A stretch of 64,000 bases of DNA from Hyphomonas sp. (GCA_013791775.1 VMTE01000051.1:32260-96259), one strand, 5' to 3'; positions 1-8,862 are shown, numbered from the stretch's first letter. Notes: generated by a model not told the origin, from the sequence alone. Program-made: numbers and translations.

Positions 1-481
1 GAGCACTATTGATCTGAACCCCCTGTATCGCACCATGGTCGGATTCGACCGGCTCGCCGGCATGATGGACCAGGCATCCCGCCTTGATGGCACGCAGGGC
101 TACCCGCCCTACAACATTGAGCGCGTTGACGAGAATGCCTTCGCGATCGACATCGCCGTCGCCGGCTTCACCGAAGCCGAGCTCGACATCGAAACCAAGG
201 AAGGCCTTCTGACGGTCGCCGGCAAGAAAGCCGAAACCGAAGACGCCCCGGGGCGTAATTTCCTGCACCGCGGCATTGCCCAGCGCAGCTTCATCCGCCG
301 CTTCCAGCTCGCCGATCACGTTCTCGTAACGGGTGCGAACCTTGAGCACGGCGTGCTCCGGATCGACCTCATCCGCGAGATTCCGGAAGAGAAGAAAGCC
401 CGCAAGATCGAGATCGGCGCCCCCGCTGCTTCCAACGAGCCGCGCCTGATCGGCAAGAAGAAAGCCTCCGACGCGGCCTGA
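1..481 (+). CDS. Hsp20/IbpA-type small heat-shock protein (5' end just outside window)
   Basis: ATP-independent holdase chaperone that binds unfolding proteins in the cytoplasm and hands them to the DnaK/ClpB machinery. The alpha-crystallin domain runs from about residue 32 to 128: the strand NAFAIDIAVAGF, the ETKEGLLTVAGKK segment, and the hallmark A-x-L-x-x-G-V-L motif seen as ANLEHGVLRIDL. An ATG at base 35 gives 148 aa, but the frame is open back to base 2 (STIDLNPLYRT), and base 1 is a G that would complete an ATG starting two bases before the window. The full protein is therefore probably 160 aa, the usual length for IbpA-like proteins. It ends in a Lys/Ala-rich tail and is followed directly by a strong terminator, so it looks monocistronic. 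Heat-shock control cannot be judged because the promoter is outside the window. Confidence 0.93.
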   Translation, partial: STIDLNPLYRTMVGFDRLAGMMDQASRLDGTQGYPPYNIERVDENAFAIDIAVAGFTEAELDIETKEGLLTVAGKKAETEDAPGRNFLHRGIAQRSFIRRFQLADHVLVTGANLEHGVLRIDLIREIPEEKKARKIEIGAPAASNEPRLIGKKKASDAA

Positions 482-510
482 CCGCCGCGTCCCCTCCGCT
501 CACGGACGAA

Positions 511-540
511 CCCCCCGCAGCCCCTCCTGCGGGGGGTTTT
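511..540 (+). terminator. Rho-independent terminator of the Hsp20 gene
   Basis: A perfect 10-bp GC stem (511-520 with 527-536, CCCCCCGCAG / CTGCGGGGGG), a 6-nt loop and a TTTT run at 537-540. It lies 30 bases after the Hsp20 stop and just before the 3' end of the convergent GST gene (545), so it may serve both. Confidence 0.9.
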
Positions 541-544
541 CGTT

Positions 545-1537
545 TCAGGAGACGTAAGCCCGCGCGCCTGCGGCATCGAGGAAAGCGGGGAGAGCCGGGT
601 CGCTCATCCGTCCGGCCACTTCGGCCCGCACGGCGGCGAAGGCGCGGGCGGCGTAGGATTGTGTCGCCTGCTCGAACACGCCGTCATCGAAGGTCACCGA
701 AAACCGCTTCTTCTCGCGTGAGGCGCTCGCCGCATTGGCAAAGGCCCAGGGTAGGTAGGTGCGCGAAACTTCGCCTTCGAAGATCGGCAGCAGCGTCGCC
801 GACAGCTCATCGAGCGGCGCGAACGGTCCGGAGGCCTTGGGGTCTTCCATGTGCCCGCACCAGGCGACCACGAACGGTGCGCGGTCCGTCAGCCAGGTGG
901 CGGGCGTTGGATCGGTCAGCATCTGCTGGAACTGCGCCGCGATGGCAAAGTCCGCCGCGCTCGGCCGGCCGCCGAAAATGAAGAGGTGATTCTGCAGGTG
1001 CGCGTTGAGGAGCTGGGCAAAGCGCCGGTAGGACGCCTCCAGCGTCGCGGCATTCTCCGGCTCGGCGCCGACGAGCGGCAGGCGCGCCAGCATCCGCGAG
1101 GCAATCTGCTTGGCCGGCGCCTTGAAGGCGCGCGGGCGTTTGCCGTCACTCAGCTGAACCAGCACACGCAGCGCCGCCGCGTCCCGGTCCGGCTGCTGGC
1201 CCCAGCGCTGCTGGAACATGCACTTGTTGAGCCACTCGTCGCCGTAATCTTCAAGGATCAGCGCCAGCGCGGCGCAGGTGGGCTCTTCCGGAGCCGCTTC
1301 CGGTTCGGGGTGCGCAGTGTTGAGGGCGGCGAGGATCAGGGTCGAATCCTGCGCGGGCGCGTGGTCCGGCGACAGGAGCAACGGCACGGTTGGTGTTGCG
1401 GCGCTCTTGCGGAATTCCGCTTCATTGCTGGCCGAGCGCGACACCCAATCGAAGGCGAGGCCCTTGTAGCGAAGGGCCGATCGCACCTTCAGCGAATAAG
1501 GAGACGTCTCTGCGCCGAAGAGGCGATACGCGGCCAT
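545..1537 (-). CDS. Glutathione S-transferase-like protein
   Basis: The N-terminus has a thioredoxin-fold GST domain: YRLFGAETSPYSLKVRSALRY with the SPYS/K pattern at the glutathione site, then a TPTVPLLL cis-Pro loop and D-S segment near residues 50-65. An all-alpha C-terminal GST domain follows, with the conserved N-capping motif region GGRPSAADFAIAAQF around residue 190. At 330 aa it is longer than a typical GST (about 210-230 aa); the extra approximately 90 residues at the C-terminus have no family I recognise. The substrate is not predictable. It is transcribed divergently from the GT4 glycosyltransferase, with about 140 bases between them. Confidence 0.8.
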   Translation of the reverse strand: MAAYRLFGAETSPYSLKVRSALRYKGLAFDWVSRSASNEAEFRKSAATPTVPLLLSPDHAPAQDSTLILAALNTAHPEPEAAPEEPTCAALALILEDYGDEWLNKCMFQQRWGQQPDRDAAALRVLVQLSDGKRPRAFKAPAKQIASRMLARLPLVGAEPENAATLEASYRRFAQLLNAHLQNHLFIFGGRPSAADFAIAAQFQQMLTDPTPATWLTDRAPFVVAWCGHMEDPKASGPFAPLDELSATLLPIFEGEVSRTYLPWAFANAASASREKKRFSVTFDDGVFEQATQSYAARAFAAVRAEVAGRMSDPALPAFLDAAGARAYVS

Positions 1538-1679
1538 CAGGTCACCCGGGGTTTCTAGGGGGTCTGTCTAGGCAGTTCATGCCGGGCTGCCAAGCGGCGT
1601 TTGCCCGCAGGCGCTTTCCCCGCTAATCGCTGTGGGTACAGTAAATCCCCGCCGAGCAGGACCGGGGCAGGAGAACCGG

Positions 1680-2729
1680 ATGCGCGTATTGCATGTGATG
1701 GCGGGTGCGGACGAAGGCGGCGCCGAGAATATCATGTTGGAATCGGTGCTCGCGCTCGCCGAGGCCGGCGTCACCCAGCACGTCGTGACGCGCCCCGGCA
1801 ACAGGTTCCGGATCGAGAAGTTCGAAGCCGCCGGCATCGGCACCGCGACCGCGAGCTTCAACACCAGCTGGCCTTTTCCCAGCCGGAAAATCATCGGCGA
1901 GGCGATCGCGGCGTTCAAGCCGGATGTCATCGAATACTGGATGGGCCGCGCCGGGCAGTTTGCGCCCGCCGCTTACCGGGCGCGGTCGATCGCCTGGTAT
2001 GGCGGCTATTACAAACTCTCGCGCTTCCGGAACTGCGAATGGCATGTCGGGCTGACCATCGATCTGTTGCGCCACATCCGCGAACAGGGTGTGGGCGAAG
2101 ACCGCTCGACCATCATCCACACCTATGCCGATTTCCGCGGCGCCGAGCCCACGCCGCGCGCCAGCCTGTCCACGCCGGAGGGTGTGCCGGTGGCGCTGTC
2201 GCTGGCGCGGCTGCATGAGAAGAAGGGGCTGGACACGCTGCTCGAGGCCGCCGCCCGCTTGCCGGACCTCTTCGTCTGGATAGCGGGGGAGGGCCCCCTC
2301 GAAGCCGAGCTGAAAGCGCAGTCGGCGCGGCTCGGTCTTGACTCGCGTGTGCGGTTTCTGGGCTGGCGCAATGATCGCGGCGCGCTGCTGGCGGCCTGCG
2401 ATGTGGTGGCGTTCCCGTCGCGCTATGAACCGTTCGGCACGGTGACGGTTGATGCCTGGGCGGCCGGCCGGCCACTGGTTGCGGCCGATGCGGTGGGCCC
2501 GGCAGCCTATGTGAAAGACGGCGTCAACGGGTTGCTGGTTGCCAAGAATGACGTCGATGCCCTGGCGTCCGCGCTCGGCCGTGTGATCTATGACAAGGCG
2601 CTGGCCGCAAGACTGGTTGAAGGCGGGCGCGCGAGCTACGATTCCCAGTTCACCAAGGCCGTTTTCCAGCGCGACTCGCTGGCGCTGTACGAGCGGATCC
2701 GGGCCCATGCCGGACCGTTCGCGGGCTGA
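1680..2729 (+). CDS. GT4-family glycosyltransferase
   Basis: Retaining GT-B glycosyltransferase that would transfer a sugar from a nucleotide donor, probably for surface glycans; acceptor and donor are unknown. The N-terminal Rossmann domain opens with RVLHVMAGADEGGAENI, the typical acceptor-side loop of GT4 enzymes. The C-terminal half has the donor-site signature: VALSLARLHEKKGLDTLLEAA, then FPSRYEPFGTVTVDAWAAGRPLVA with the E-x7-E-type arrangement, then the GLLV loop. The start at 1680 was chosen over an upstream in-frame ATG (1632) because GGCAGGAGA sits just before it and the protein begins exactly at the first beta strand. 349 aa. It meets the deaminase gene end to end on the opposite strand with no spacing. 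Confidence 0.88.
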   Translation: MRVLHVMAGADEGGAENIMLESVLALAEAGVTQHVVTRPGNRFRIEKFEAAGIGTATASFNTSWPFPSRKIIGEAIAAFKPDVIEYWMGRAGQFAPAAYRARSIAWYGGYYKLSRFRNCEWHVGLTIDLLRHIREQGVGEDRSTIIHTYADFRGAEPTPRASLSTPEGVPVALSLARLHEKKGLDTLLEAAARLPDLFVWIAGEGPLEAELKAQSARLGLDSRVRFLGWRNDRGALLAACDVVAFPSRYEPFGTVTVDAWAAGRPLVAADAVGPAAYVKDGVNGLLVAKNDVDALASALGRVIYDKALAARLVEGGRASYDSQFTKAVFQRDSLALYERIRAHAGPFAG

Positions 2730-3176
2730 TCATCTCGGCGTTGCGGCAAAGAACCAGGCATAGCGCTGCGCGGCGTTGCGGCCGCCCGGACCGATCAGGA
2801 CGCGGATGCCGGATTCCCTCAGTACACGGATACCGTCCCTCGCCGTCGGGTGCGGATCTTCCACCGCAACAACCACGCGGGCGATCCCCGCGCTGACCAG
2901 TTTCGACGCGCAGGACGCAGCCCCGCTGGAGCGCTCACGGCAGGGCTCAAGGGTGACATAAGCCGTGCCGCCTCGCGCCCGGCCCGCCGACTCGTCCAGC
3001 GCGATTTCCTCCGCATGCGGCCGGCCGCCCTTGCCGGTAACACCTTCGCCAGCGATGTGACCGGCGGCGTCAACAATCACGCAGCCCACGGAGGGATTCG
3101 GGCCGGTCAAGCCCTGGTTCAGTCCGGCCAGCGCGAGCGCCCGGCCCATCAGGCGCTGGTCGCGGCGCTTGCTCAC
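2730..3176 (-). CDS. Stand-alone RibD-type deaminase domain protein
   Basis: Cytidine-deaminase-fold zinc hydrolase resembling the deaminase half of RibD (diaminohydroxyphosphoribosylaminopyrimidine deaminase, riboflavin synthesis). Visible motifs are GPNPSVGCVIVD, the zinc/proton-shuttle HAE (near residue 54) and TLEPC followed by a second Cys in RSSGAASC. RibD normally reads PCCHxGRTPPC, so the second motif is diverged. The protein is 148 aa and lacks the reductase domain that makes RibD about 360 aa. Its start overlaps the gpmA stop by 4 bases, so the two are co-transcribed. It could be a genuine monofunctional deaminase working with a separate reductase, or a deaminase of different specificity; the sequence does not decide this. 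Confidence 0.8.
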   Translation of the reverse strand: MSKRRDQRLMGRALALAGLNQGLTGPNPSVGCVIVDAAGHIAGEGVTGKGGRPHAEEIALDESAGRARGGTAYVTLEPCRERSSGAASCASKLVSAGIARVVVAVEDPHPTARDGIRVLRESGIRVLIGPGGRNAAQRYAWFFAATPR

Positions 3177-3886
3177 GGCAATGCCGGAAGTTTCTGTGCG
3201 CGGGCCTGGTCGAGATAGCGCACTGAGACCGGCTTCAGTTGGGCATCAAGCTCAATGAGCAGCGGATTGCCGGTCGGGATCTCGACGCTGGTGATCGTCG
3301 CGTCGGGCACCTTGAACAGATGCTTGACCAGCGCGCGCAGCGAATTGCCGTGGGCAGCGATCAGCGTGTCCTTGCCGGCCTGCAGCTCGGGCGCAATGCG
3401 GCTTTCCCAATAGGGCAGCACCCGTTCGAGCGTGGTCTTCAGGCTCTCCGTGTCCGGAATGGCGATACCGCGATAGCGCGGGTCGGTTGAGAGGTCATAG
3501 GTGCTGCCCACTTGCAGCGGCGGCGGCGGGATGTCGTAGCTGCGGCGCCAGATGTGGACCTGTTCCTCGCCGTGCAGGGCCGCCGTCTCGGCCTTGTCGA
3601 GTCCGGTCAGGCCGCCATAGTGACGCTCGTTCAGGCGCCAGTCTTTCTCCAGCGGCAGCCAGACCCGCTTCATCTCGGTCAGCGCCAGCCACATCGTGCG
3701 GATGGCGCGGGTCTGTACGCTGGTGAAGCCGGCGCGGAAATCGGCGTCGAGCTCGGCAAGCAGTATGCCGGAGGCGCGCGCTTCGGCTTCGCCCTGCGCA
3801 GTGAGGTCGGCGTCCCACCAGCCGGTGAAGCGGTTTTCGAGGTTCCAGGCGGATTGTCCGTGGCGGATGAGAACAAGCTTGGTCAT
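3173..3886 (-). CDS. gpmA: 2,3-bisphosphoglycerate-dependent phosphoglycerate mutase
   Basis: Interconverts 3- and 2-phosphoglycerate in glycolysis/gluconeogenesis. It shows the phosphohistidine loop LIRHGQSAWN at residues 5-14, the dPGM-specific ENRFTGWWDADLT, the LNERHYGGLTGLDKAE active-site segment, and the second catalytic histidine in TLIAAHGNSLRALVKHL. 237 aa matches the dPGM family (230-250 aa). It is upstream of the RibD-type deaminase with a 4-base overlap. Confidence 0.96.
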   Translation of the reverse strand: MTKLVLIRHGQSAWNLENRFTGWWDADLTAQGEAEARASGILLAELDADFRAGFTSVQTRAIRTMWLALTEMKRVWLPLEKDWRLNERHYGGLTGLDKAETAALHGEEQVHIWRRSYDIPPPPLQVGSTYDLSTDPRYRGIAIPDTESLKTTLERVLPYWESRIAPELQAGKDTLIAAHGNSLRALVKHLFKVPDATITSVEIPTGNPLLIELDAQLKPVSVRYLDQARAQKLPALP

Positions 3887-3947
3887 GCGGATCCTGATCG
3901 TGAAGGCGCGGAAGTTGGCGCCTTATGCGGCTCAATAGTGAAAGATT

Positions 3948-5090
3948 TCAAGCGTCCATGATTCGGATCAGCTCGGCGAGGGCGAGCACGACATGGTAGC
4001 CGGTCGAGGCGGGCATGTCCTTGGCCAGCACGCTGCCGTCTTCGGCGAAATGGTCGATCCAGCCACCGTCTTCGGTGAGGAATTCGTCCATCAGCACGTC
4101 GAAGCTGCGGCAGGCGGCAGCAGCAAAGCGTGCCTCGCCGCGTTGCTCGAACAGGGCGAGATGGGCCTTCAATGCTTCGGTTTGCGGCCAGGTGCGCCGC
4201 GAAGGATCATGCGGCGCGCCGTCGCGGGTCACTTCCTGACAGGCGCGGCCAGCTGCATCGAGGGTCGAGACGCCAAACGTGTAGAGGCGCAGGGCCGCCT
4301 CCGGCAAAGGCTTCTGCGCAAGGCGGGACCATGTGTGCAGCAGCCAGACCCATTCAAACTGGTGGCCGGGCTCGACAATCCGGGCGGCGTCACCGCCGGG
4401 CGCCGACCAGTCGGCCGCGAACTTCTCGCCGAGAAGGCCGCCGGATCCGGCCGTGAACTTCGTGTCGAACAGGCCGACAATCTCGGCGGCGCGCGTGAGG
4501 TGCCCGGCGTCCGGCTCGGACCGGTGCAGCGCCAGACAGGCTTCAAGCAGGTGCATGTGCGGGTTCTGCAGGCGCGTGGTGGGGGCGGGCAGGACTTCGG
4601 CGTAACCGCCATGTTCGGAATCGCGCATCAGCTGGTCGAGCGCGCCGAGGACTTGCCGGGCGGCCGACAGCGGCGCAGCGGGGTCAAGCGGCCCGCGCGC
4701 GGCTTCCGCCAGCGCGAACAGCACGAAAGCGGTGTCGTAGAGATCAGCCGAGGCATCCGCGAGCGTGCCGCGTTCGGCGTTCAGCGTGCGCCCTGGAAGA
4801 CCGGAGGGAGCGAGCGCCGGTCCGGACACGACCGATACGCCGGCCTGCACAAGCCGCGCCGCGGCGTCGCGCTTCCAGCCGAGGCGCCAGGCTTCGGCAA
4901 ACACATAGGTCTGGCGGGCCTGGACGCGAACCCGCGTCAGCTCGCGCCCGACCTCGTCATGGGTCAGCGACAGGACTTCGGGAAACAGGCCGGCCGGGGT
5001 CAGTCCGTATTCCGCCCAAAGCGGAAAGCAGCTGTCGAACAACCAGCGCCGGGCTTCCTTGGCCCGGCGGCGCAGTGCGCTTGTCGTCAT
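3948..5090 (-). CDS. AGE-family sugar epimerase/isomerase
   Basis: Member of the N-acylglucosamine 2-epimerase / mannose isomerase (alpha/alpha)6-barrel family, which isomerises sugars in the cytoplasm. Seen: HMHLLEACLALHR in the middle of the barrel, EPGHQFEWVWLLHTW, RRTWPQTEALKAHLAL and GGWIDHFAEDG near the C-terminus, all typical barrel-core segments with active-site His/Arg/Glu residues. The start at 5090 (MTTSALRRR) was preferred to one 26 codons upstream because GGGAGGA lies 9 bases before it. 380 aa is normal for the family. The sugar substrate (mannose, GlcNAc or mannose-6-phosphate) cannot be told apart from sequence alone. Confidence 0.85.
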   Translation of the reverse strand: MTTSALRRRAKEARRWLFDSCFPLWAEYGLTPAGLFPEVLSLTHDEVGRELTRVRVQARQTYVFAEAWRLGWKRDAAARLVQAGVSVVSGPALAPSGLPGRTLNAERGTLADASADLYDTAFVLFALAEAARGPLDPAAPLSAARQVLGALDQLMRDSEHGGYAEVLPAPTTRLQNPHMHLLEACLALHRSEPDAGHLTRAAEIVGLFDTKFTAGSGGLLGEKFAADWSAPGGDAARIVEPGHQFEWVWLLHTWSRLAQKPLPEAALRLYTFGVSTLDAAGRACQEVTRDGAPHDPSRRTWPQTEALKAHLALFEQRGEARFAAAACRSFDVLMDEFLTEDGGWIDHFAEDGSVLAKDMPASTGYHVVLALAELIRIMDA

Positions 5091-5224
5091 TCTGATGCAT
5101 CCTCCCGCCTGCAGGCTCGCGCTGCAAATGGCTCGCCAATCAACCCGCGACCCTGCTAACAGGAGCATCCCGACTTGGCCAGCGTGGCGCGTGTCGGGTT
5201 TGGATGACGGCGGAGGACAGCATC

Positions 5225-5806
5225 ATGCGCGACCGGATCTTCTTTCCTCTCGCCGGCCTGCTTGTTGTGTTGATGGTGTTTGTTGCGCTGCAGCCGGGGA
5301 TCGGCCAGTTGCCGACCGGCTCGGTCGCGGGCGACGGGGTCAACTACGACCGGATCGTGATTGAGGGGCGCTATCTCAACAAGGTGATTGCCGGTGGTGA
5401 GGCGCGCACCCGGCTGCTGCGCACGCAGGACAAGGGGTACGTGCTCCAGATCGATGCCGACGCCGACGCGCTCGCCGATGCGCCGGAGCTCGGCCCGCAT
5501 TTCCGTCTGGCACCCGATATCGAGGTTCAGTTCTCCGGCCGGAAGATCCGCGCCACGGTGCGGGCGCGGCCGGCGGACGATCAGGGCGCGATGGAGATCA
5601 AGGTGAACTATTCGGCCGGCCGGGTCGGCGAGTCGGGATGGCAGGTGTTTGCGCTGCAGCCTGGCTTTACGGACTTCAGTTTCGAGTATGACGTGCCGGT
5701 CGTCTCGGGCGAGCAGGGGGTCGACTATCTTGCCGTGCGTCCGGTGGTGCCGGCGAAGCGCCGGTCAATCTTCATTGAAAGCATCGTGCTCGAACGCCTG
5801 CCCTGA
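5225..5806 (+). CDS. Membrane-anchored exported protein of unknown function
   Basis: 193 aa. One hydrophobic segment at residues 5-23 (FFPLAGLLVVLMVFVAL) acts as a signal anchor or signal peptide. The remainder is strand-rich with alternating polar residues (YDRIVIEGRYLNKVI, WQVFALQPGFTDFSFEYDVPVV, DYLAVRPVV) and ends IFIESIVLERLP, a pattern like a carbohydrate-binding-type beta sandwich; this is inference from pattern only. The start at 5225 has GGAGGA 8 bases upstream; an ATG at 5204 lacks such a site. It is divergent from the AGE-type epimerase. Confidence 0.65.
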   Translation: MRDRIFFPLAGLLVVLMVFVALQPGIGQLPTGSVAGDGVNYDRIVIEGRYLNKVIAGGEARTRLLRTQDKGYVLQIDADADALADAPELGPHFRLAPDIEVQFSGRKIRATVRARPADDQGAMEIKVNYSAGRVGESGWQVFALQPGFTDFSFEYDVPVVSGEQGVDYLAVRPVVPAKRRSIFIESIVLERLP

Positions 5807-5848
5807 GCCGGTTTACAAGCCTGCGGACTGTTGACTATCAAACCGGCT
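5806..5848 (+). terminator. Stem-loop after the exported protein gene
   Basis: A perfect 9-bp inverted repeat (5806-5814 AGCCGGTTT with 5840-5848 AAACCGGCT) around a 25-nt loop, beginning at the stop codon. There is no T run, so it is only a possible terminator or mRNA 3'-end stabiliser. Confidence 0.4.
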
Positions 5849-5886
5849 TCGCGCTCGCGCCCGGATGCCGGCGGCTGCGCTCCAGA

Positions 5887-8067
5887 ATGAGGAACCCACA
5901 TTTGCGCGCCGTTCTAATTTCCCTCACCGCCCTCGCCCTTGCTGCCTGTGCAACAGGCCCAGACCCGGAGACAACCGTGACCGCTGAAACCCAGGCTGAA
6001 ACGGCCGCTTACGACGAAACGGCAGACCTCTGGCTGGAAGAGGTCGAGGGCGCAGACGCGCTCGCCTGGGTCAATGCGCAGAACACGCGCACGCTGGCCG
6101 AGCTGGAAGCCGATCCGCGCTATGCGGGTTACGAGGCGGCGGCGCTTGAGGTGCTGAATTCCAGCGAGCGCATCCCGTACGGCAATGTGCGCGACGGCCT
6201 CGTGTACAATTTCTGGCAGGATTCGGTGAACGTGCGCGGCCTGTGGCGCCGCACGACACTGGCGAGCTACGCGGCCGATGCGCCGGACTGGGAGACGATC
6301 CTCGATATCGACAAGCTCGCCGCCGATGAAGGCAAGAACTGGGTTTACAAGGGCGCCGACTGTTTCCGGCCCAAGGCGGGCGGCAAGTACAGCTGTCTCC
6401 TGTCGCTGTCGGATGGCGGCAAGGACGCGGTGATCAACCGCGAGTTCGACATCGAGACGAAATCGTTCGTGGACGGCGGGTTTGTCACGGCAGAGGCCAA
6501 GCAGGGTCTCGCCTGGGCGGGGCCGGACACGTTGCTGATCGCCACCAACTGGGGCGAGGGTACGCTGACGGAGTCCGGCTATCCGTTCATCGTCAAGCGC
6601 TGGCAGCGCGGCACGCCGGTGGAGAGCGCCGAAGAGGTGATACGCGGCACCGCCACGGATGTCGGCGTCTGGCCGATGACCATGAAACTGGAAGACGGCC
6701 GCATTCTGCAGGGCGCGGTGCAGGCCGAGACCTTCTTCACCTCGAAATACTTCTGGTTCCCGGAAGGCGAAACCGGGGCGGTGCAATGGCCGCTGCCGCT
6801 GAAAGCGTCGCCGAAGGGCATCTACAAGGGCCAGTTCCTGTTCACGCTGGAGCAGGACTGGACACCCGACGGGCAGGACGCGTTCAAGGCGGGCGATCTT
6901 GTCGCGTTCGAACTCGACGCCTTCCTGACCACGCGCGCGCTGCCGCCGGTCAGCCTCGTCTTCCGGCCGTCGGCCACGCAGGCCGTTGACGGCGTCGCCG
7001 TCGCGAAAGGGGCCGCCCTGCTGGCGATCAGCGACAATGTCGTGGGCAAGGTGTTGCGGCTCGAGCCTTCGGACGGCGGCTGGACCACCGCGCCAATCAC
7101 CCTGCCGGGCTCCGGCCAGGTCGGGATTGCCTTCGCGGACCAGGACGAAACGGCGGTGTTCCTCAACTACGAGGACTTCCTGACGCCGGATTCGCTGCTG
7201 AGCTATGACATCACGACCGGTGACGCGGCGACCCTCAAGAGCCTGCCGGCGAAGTTCGATACCGAAGGCCTGAAGGTCGAGCAGCACTTTGCGACCTCGA
7301 AGGACGGCACGCAGGTGCCCTACTTCATCGTTCACCGCGAAGACATGAAGCTCGACGCGGCGACGCCGACCCTGCTCTATGGGTATGGCGGGTTCCAGGT
7401 GTCGATGACGCCGGGCTACAGCCCGGTCACCGGCCGGCTCTGGCTGGAGCAGGGCGGGGTCTATGTGCTGGCCAATATCCGGGGCGGCGGGGAGTTCGGA
7501 CCGAACTGGCACCAGGCGGGCCTCAAGCTGAACCGCCAGCGCATCTATGATGACTTCATTGCGGTCGGCGAAGACCTCGTGGCGCGCAAGATCACAAGCC
7601 CTGAACATCTCGGCATCATGGGCGGCTCGAATGGCGGCCTGCTGATGGGCGTGATGCTGAACCAGCGGCCGGACCTCTGGAACGCCGTCGTCGTTCAGGT
7701 GCCGCTGCTCGACATGCTGCGCTACCACCTGTTGCTGGCGGGCGCCTCATGGGTCGGCGAGTATGGCTCGCCCGACATTGCCGAGGAGCGCGCTTTCCTC
7801 GAGACAATCTCGCCCTACCAGAACTTCGATGCGTCGAAGCCGTACCCCGTGCCGTTCTTCGTCACCTCGACCAAGGATGACCGGGTGCACCCGGGCCATG
7901 CCCGCAAGATGGCGAAACGCTTCGAAGAGGCCGGCCTGCCGTTCCTGTATTTCGAGAACACCGATGGCGGCCACGCGGCCGCCGCCGATCAGACGGCCCG
8001 CGCCAAACGCTCGGCGCTGGAATACACCTACCTCGCCCGGCAACTGTTTCCGAAAACTGGAAACTAG
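5887..8067 (+). CDS. S9A prolyl oligopeptidase-family serine peptidase, lipoprotein
   Basis: Predicted to hydrolyse short peptides, usually after proline, outside the cytoplasmic membrane. A lipoprotein signal ends in LALAAC-A at about residues 16-21. Residues 45-430 form the beta-propeller that gates access to the active site. The C-terminal alpha/beta-hydrolase domain holds the nucleophile Ser581 in GGSNGGLLMG, the Asp in TSTKDDRVHP (664/665) and the His696 in TDGGHAAAAD. 726 aa is the usual length of bacterial S9A enzymes. It stands alone between an exported protein and a GNAT gene, both in the same direction, so it may be read with either. Confidence 0.93.
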   Translation: MRNPHLRAVLISLTALALAACATGPDPETTVTAETQAETAAYDETADLWLEEVEGADALAWVNAQNTRTLAELEADPRYAGYEAAALEVLNSSERIPYGNVRDGLVYNFWQDSVNVRGLWRRTTLASYAADAPDWETILDIDKLAADEGKNWVYKGADCFRPKAGGKYSCLLSLSDGGKDAVINREFDIETKSFVDGGFVTAEAKQGLAWAGPDTLLIATNWGEGTLTESGYPFIVKRWQRGTPVESAEEVIRGTATDVGVWPMTMKLEDGRILQGAVQAETFFTSKYFWFPEGETGAVQWPLPLKASPKGIYKGQFLFTLEQDWTPDGQDAFKAGDLVAFELDAFLTTRALPPVSLVFRPSATQAVDGVAVAKGAALLAISDNVVGKVLRLEPSDGGWTTAPITLPGSGQVGIAFADQDETAVFLNYEDFLTPDSLLSYDITTGDAATLKSLPAKFDTEGLKVEQHFATSKDGTQVPYFIVHREDMKLDAATPTLLYGYGGFQVSMTPGYSPVTGRLWLEQGGVYVLANIRGGGEFGPNWHQAGLKLNRQRIYDDFIAVGEDLVARKITSPEHLGIMGGSNGGLLMGVMLNQRPDLWNAVVVQVPLLDMLRYHLLLAGASWVGEYGSPDIAEERAFLETISPYQNFDASKPYPVPFFVTSTKDDRVHPGHARKMAKRFEEAGLPFLYFENTDGGHAAAADQTARAKRSALEYTYLARQLFPKTGN

Positions 8068-8118
8068 TCGCGCCCTCGTGATTTGTCCGGGCGCGCCGGT
8101 TATGGCACGAATAGCGCC

Positions 8119-8709
8119 ATGAAACTCGACGCGCCCGGTCTTGAGGTTGCGGGTGTGCGGTTGGATCTTCTCACGGAGGCCCATCGCACGGCGCTCGCGG
8201 AGTCCGGCGCGGTAGAGGCGATGTGGCAGTGGATGCCGGTCATCCCCACGGGCACCAATTTCAAGGCCTATTTCGACCACACGCTGGCCGACGCGCTGAC
8301 CGGCCGGTCGGTGCCGTTTGCCGTCACACGCATGTCGGACGGCGCCTTTGCGGGGGTCGCCGCCTATCTCGATATTTCCCGCACGCACCGGCGCCTGCGC
8401 ATCGGATACCAGTGGCATCCCAAGGAGATGCGCAGCGGCGTTGTGCCGGCAGCCACCGCGCTGGCGCTGATCGGCCGGGCCAAGGCTTGCCGCATCCGCC
8501 GCATCGAATACCTGATCGATGAAGAGAATATCCCGGCGATCAAGTCGGTCGAGCGCCTCGGCGCCACGCGGGAAGGCTTGCTGCGCAGCCACATGCGCGT
8601 CGCCAAGGGCACCTGGGCCAACATGGCGGTCTATTCCCTCGTGGATACGGAGATCCGCACCGCCATGACGCTGCTGCAGGACCGGGTCCGGGCCCTGCAG
8701 GTTGCTTGA
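8119..8709 (+). CDS. GNAT-family N-acetyltransferase (RimJ/RimL type)
   Basis: Transfers acetyl from acetyl-CoA to an amino group, either protein N-terminal or small molecule. The RimJ/RimL-like layout is clear: GLEVAGVRLDLLTEAHR at the start, then the central strand VAAYLDISRTHRRLRIGYQWHPKEMR with the GYxWHP motif where RimL proteins bind CoA, then RIEYLIDEENIPAIKSVERLGATREGLLRSHM with the usual N-x3-S-x3-LGFxxEG core. The start at 8119 gives 196 aa, normal for the family; an in-frame ATG at 8083 would overlap the preceding gene's spacing without a ribosome-binding site. Confidence 0.85.
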   Translation: MKLDAPGLEVAGVRLDLLTEAHRTALAESGAVEAMWQWMPVIPTGTNFKAYFDHTLADALTGRSVPFAVTRMSDGAFAGVAAYLDISRTHRRLRIGYQWHPKEMRSGVVPAATALALIGRAKACRIRRIEYLIDEENIPAIKSVERLGATREGLLRSHMRVAKGTWANMAVYSLVDTEIRTAMTLLQDRVRALQVA

Positions 8710-8796
8710 CCTGTGGAATGCGCCGTGCTTTACGGCCCCCACATCTCGCGCAATTTGATAAGCGCGCCCTGACTGGCCCTTGAGGCAAGCGGGGCC

Positions 8797-8831
8797 CCCC
8801 GCCCGGCGAAGTTTCGCTCAGCGGGGCTTTT
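8797..8831 (+). terminator. Terminator-like hairpin upstream of ffh
   Basis: Two coaxial stems, CCCCGC (8797-8802) with GCGGGG (8821-8826) and an inner GCGAA (8806-8810) with TTCGC (8813-8817), followed by CTTTT. It sits 90 bases after the GNAT stop and 30 bases before ffh, so it probably separates the two transcription units. Confidence 0.7.
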
Positions 8832-8862
8832 CGGCTTTGCGCGTCATGAGGAGACGGAAGCG

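Noticed and set aside
5914-7728. 604-codon minus-strand frame
   Set aside because: Fully antisense to the S9 peptidase whose catalytic triad is intact; no independent support.
8710-8862. Possible 4.5S/SRP RNA upstream of ffh
   Set aside because: The structured part (8797-8831) is a two-part hairpin ending in T residues, best read as a terminator; it lacks the SRP RNA GGAA/AGCA internal loops.
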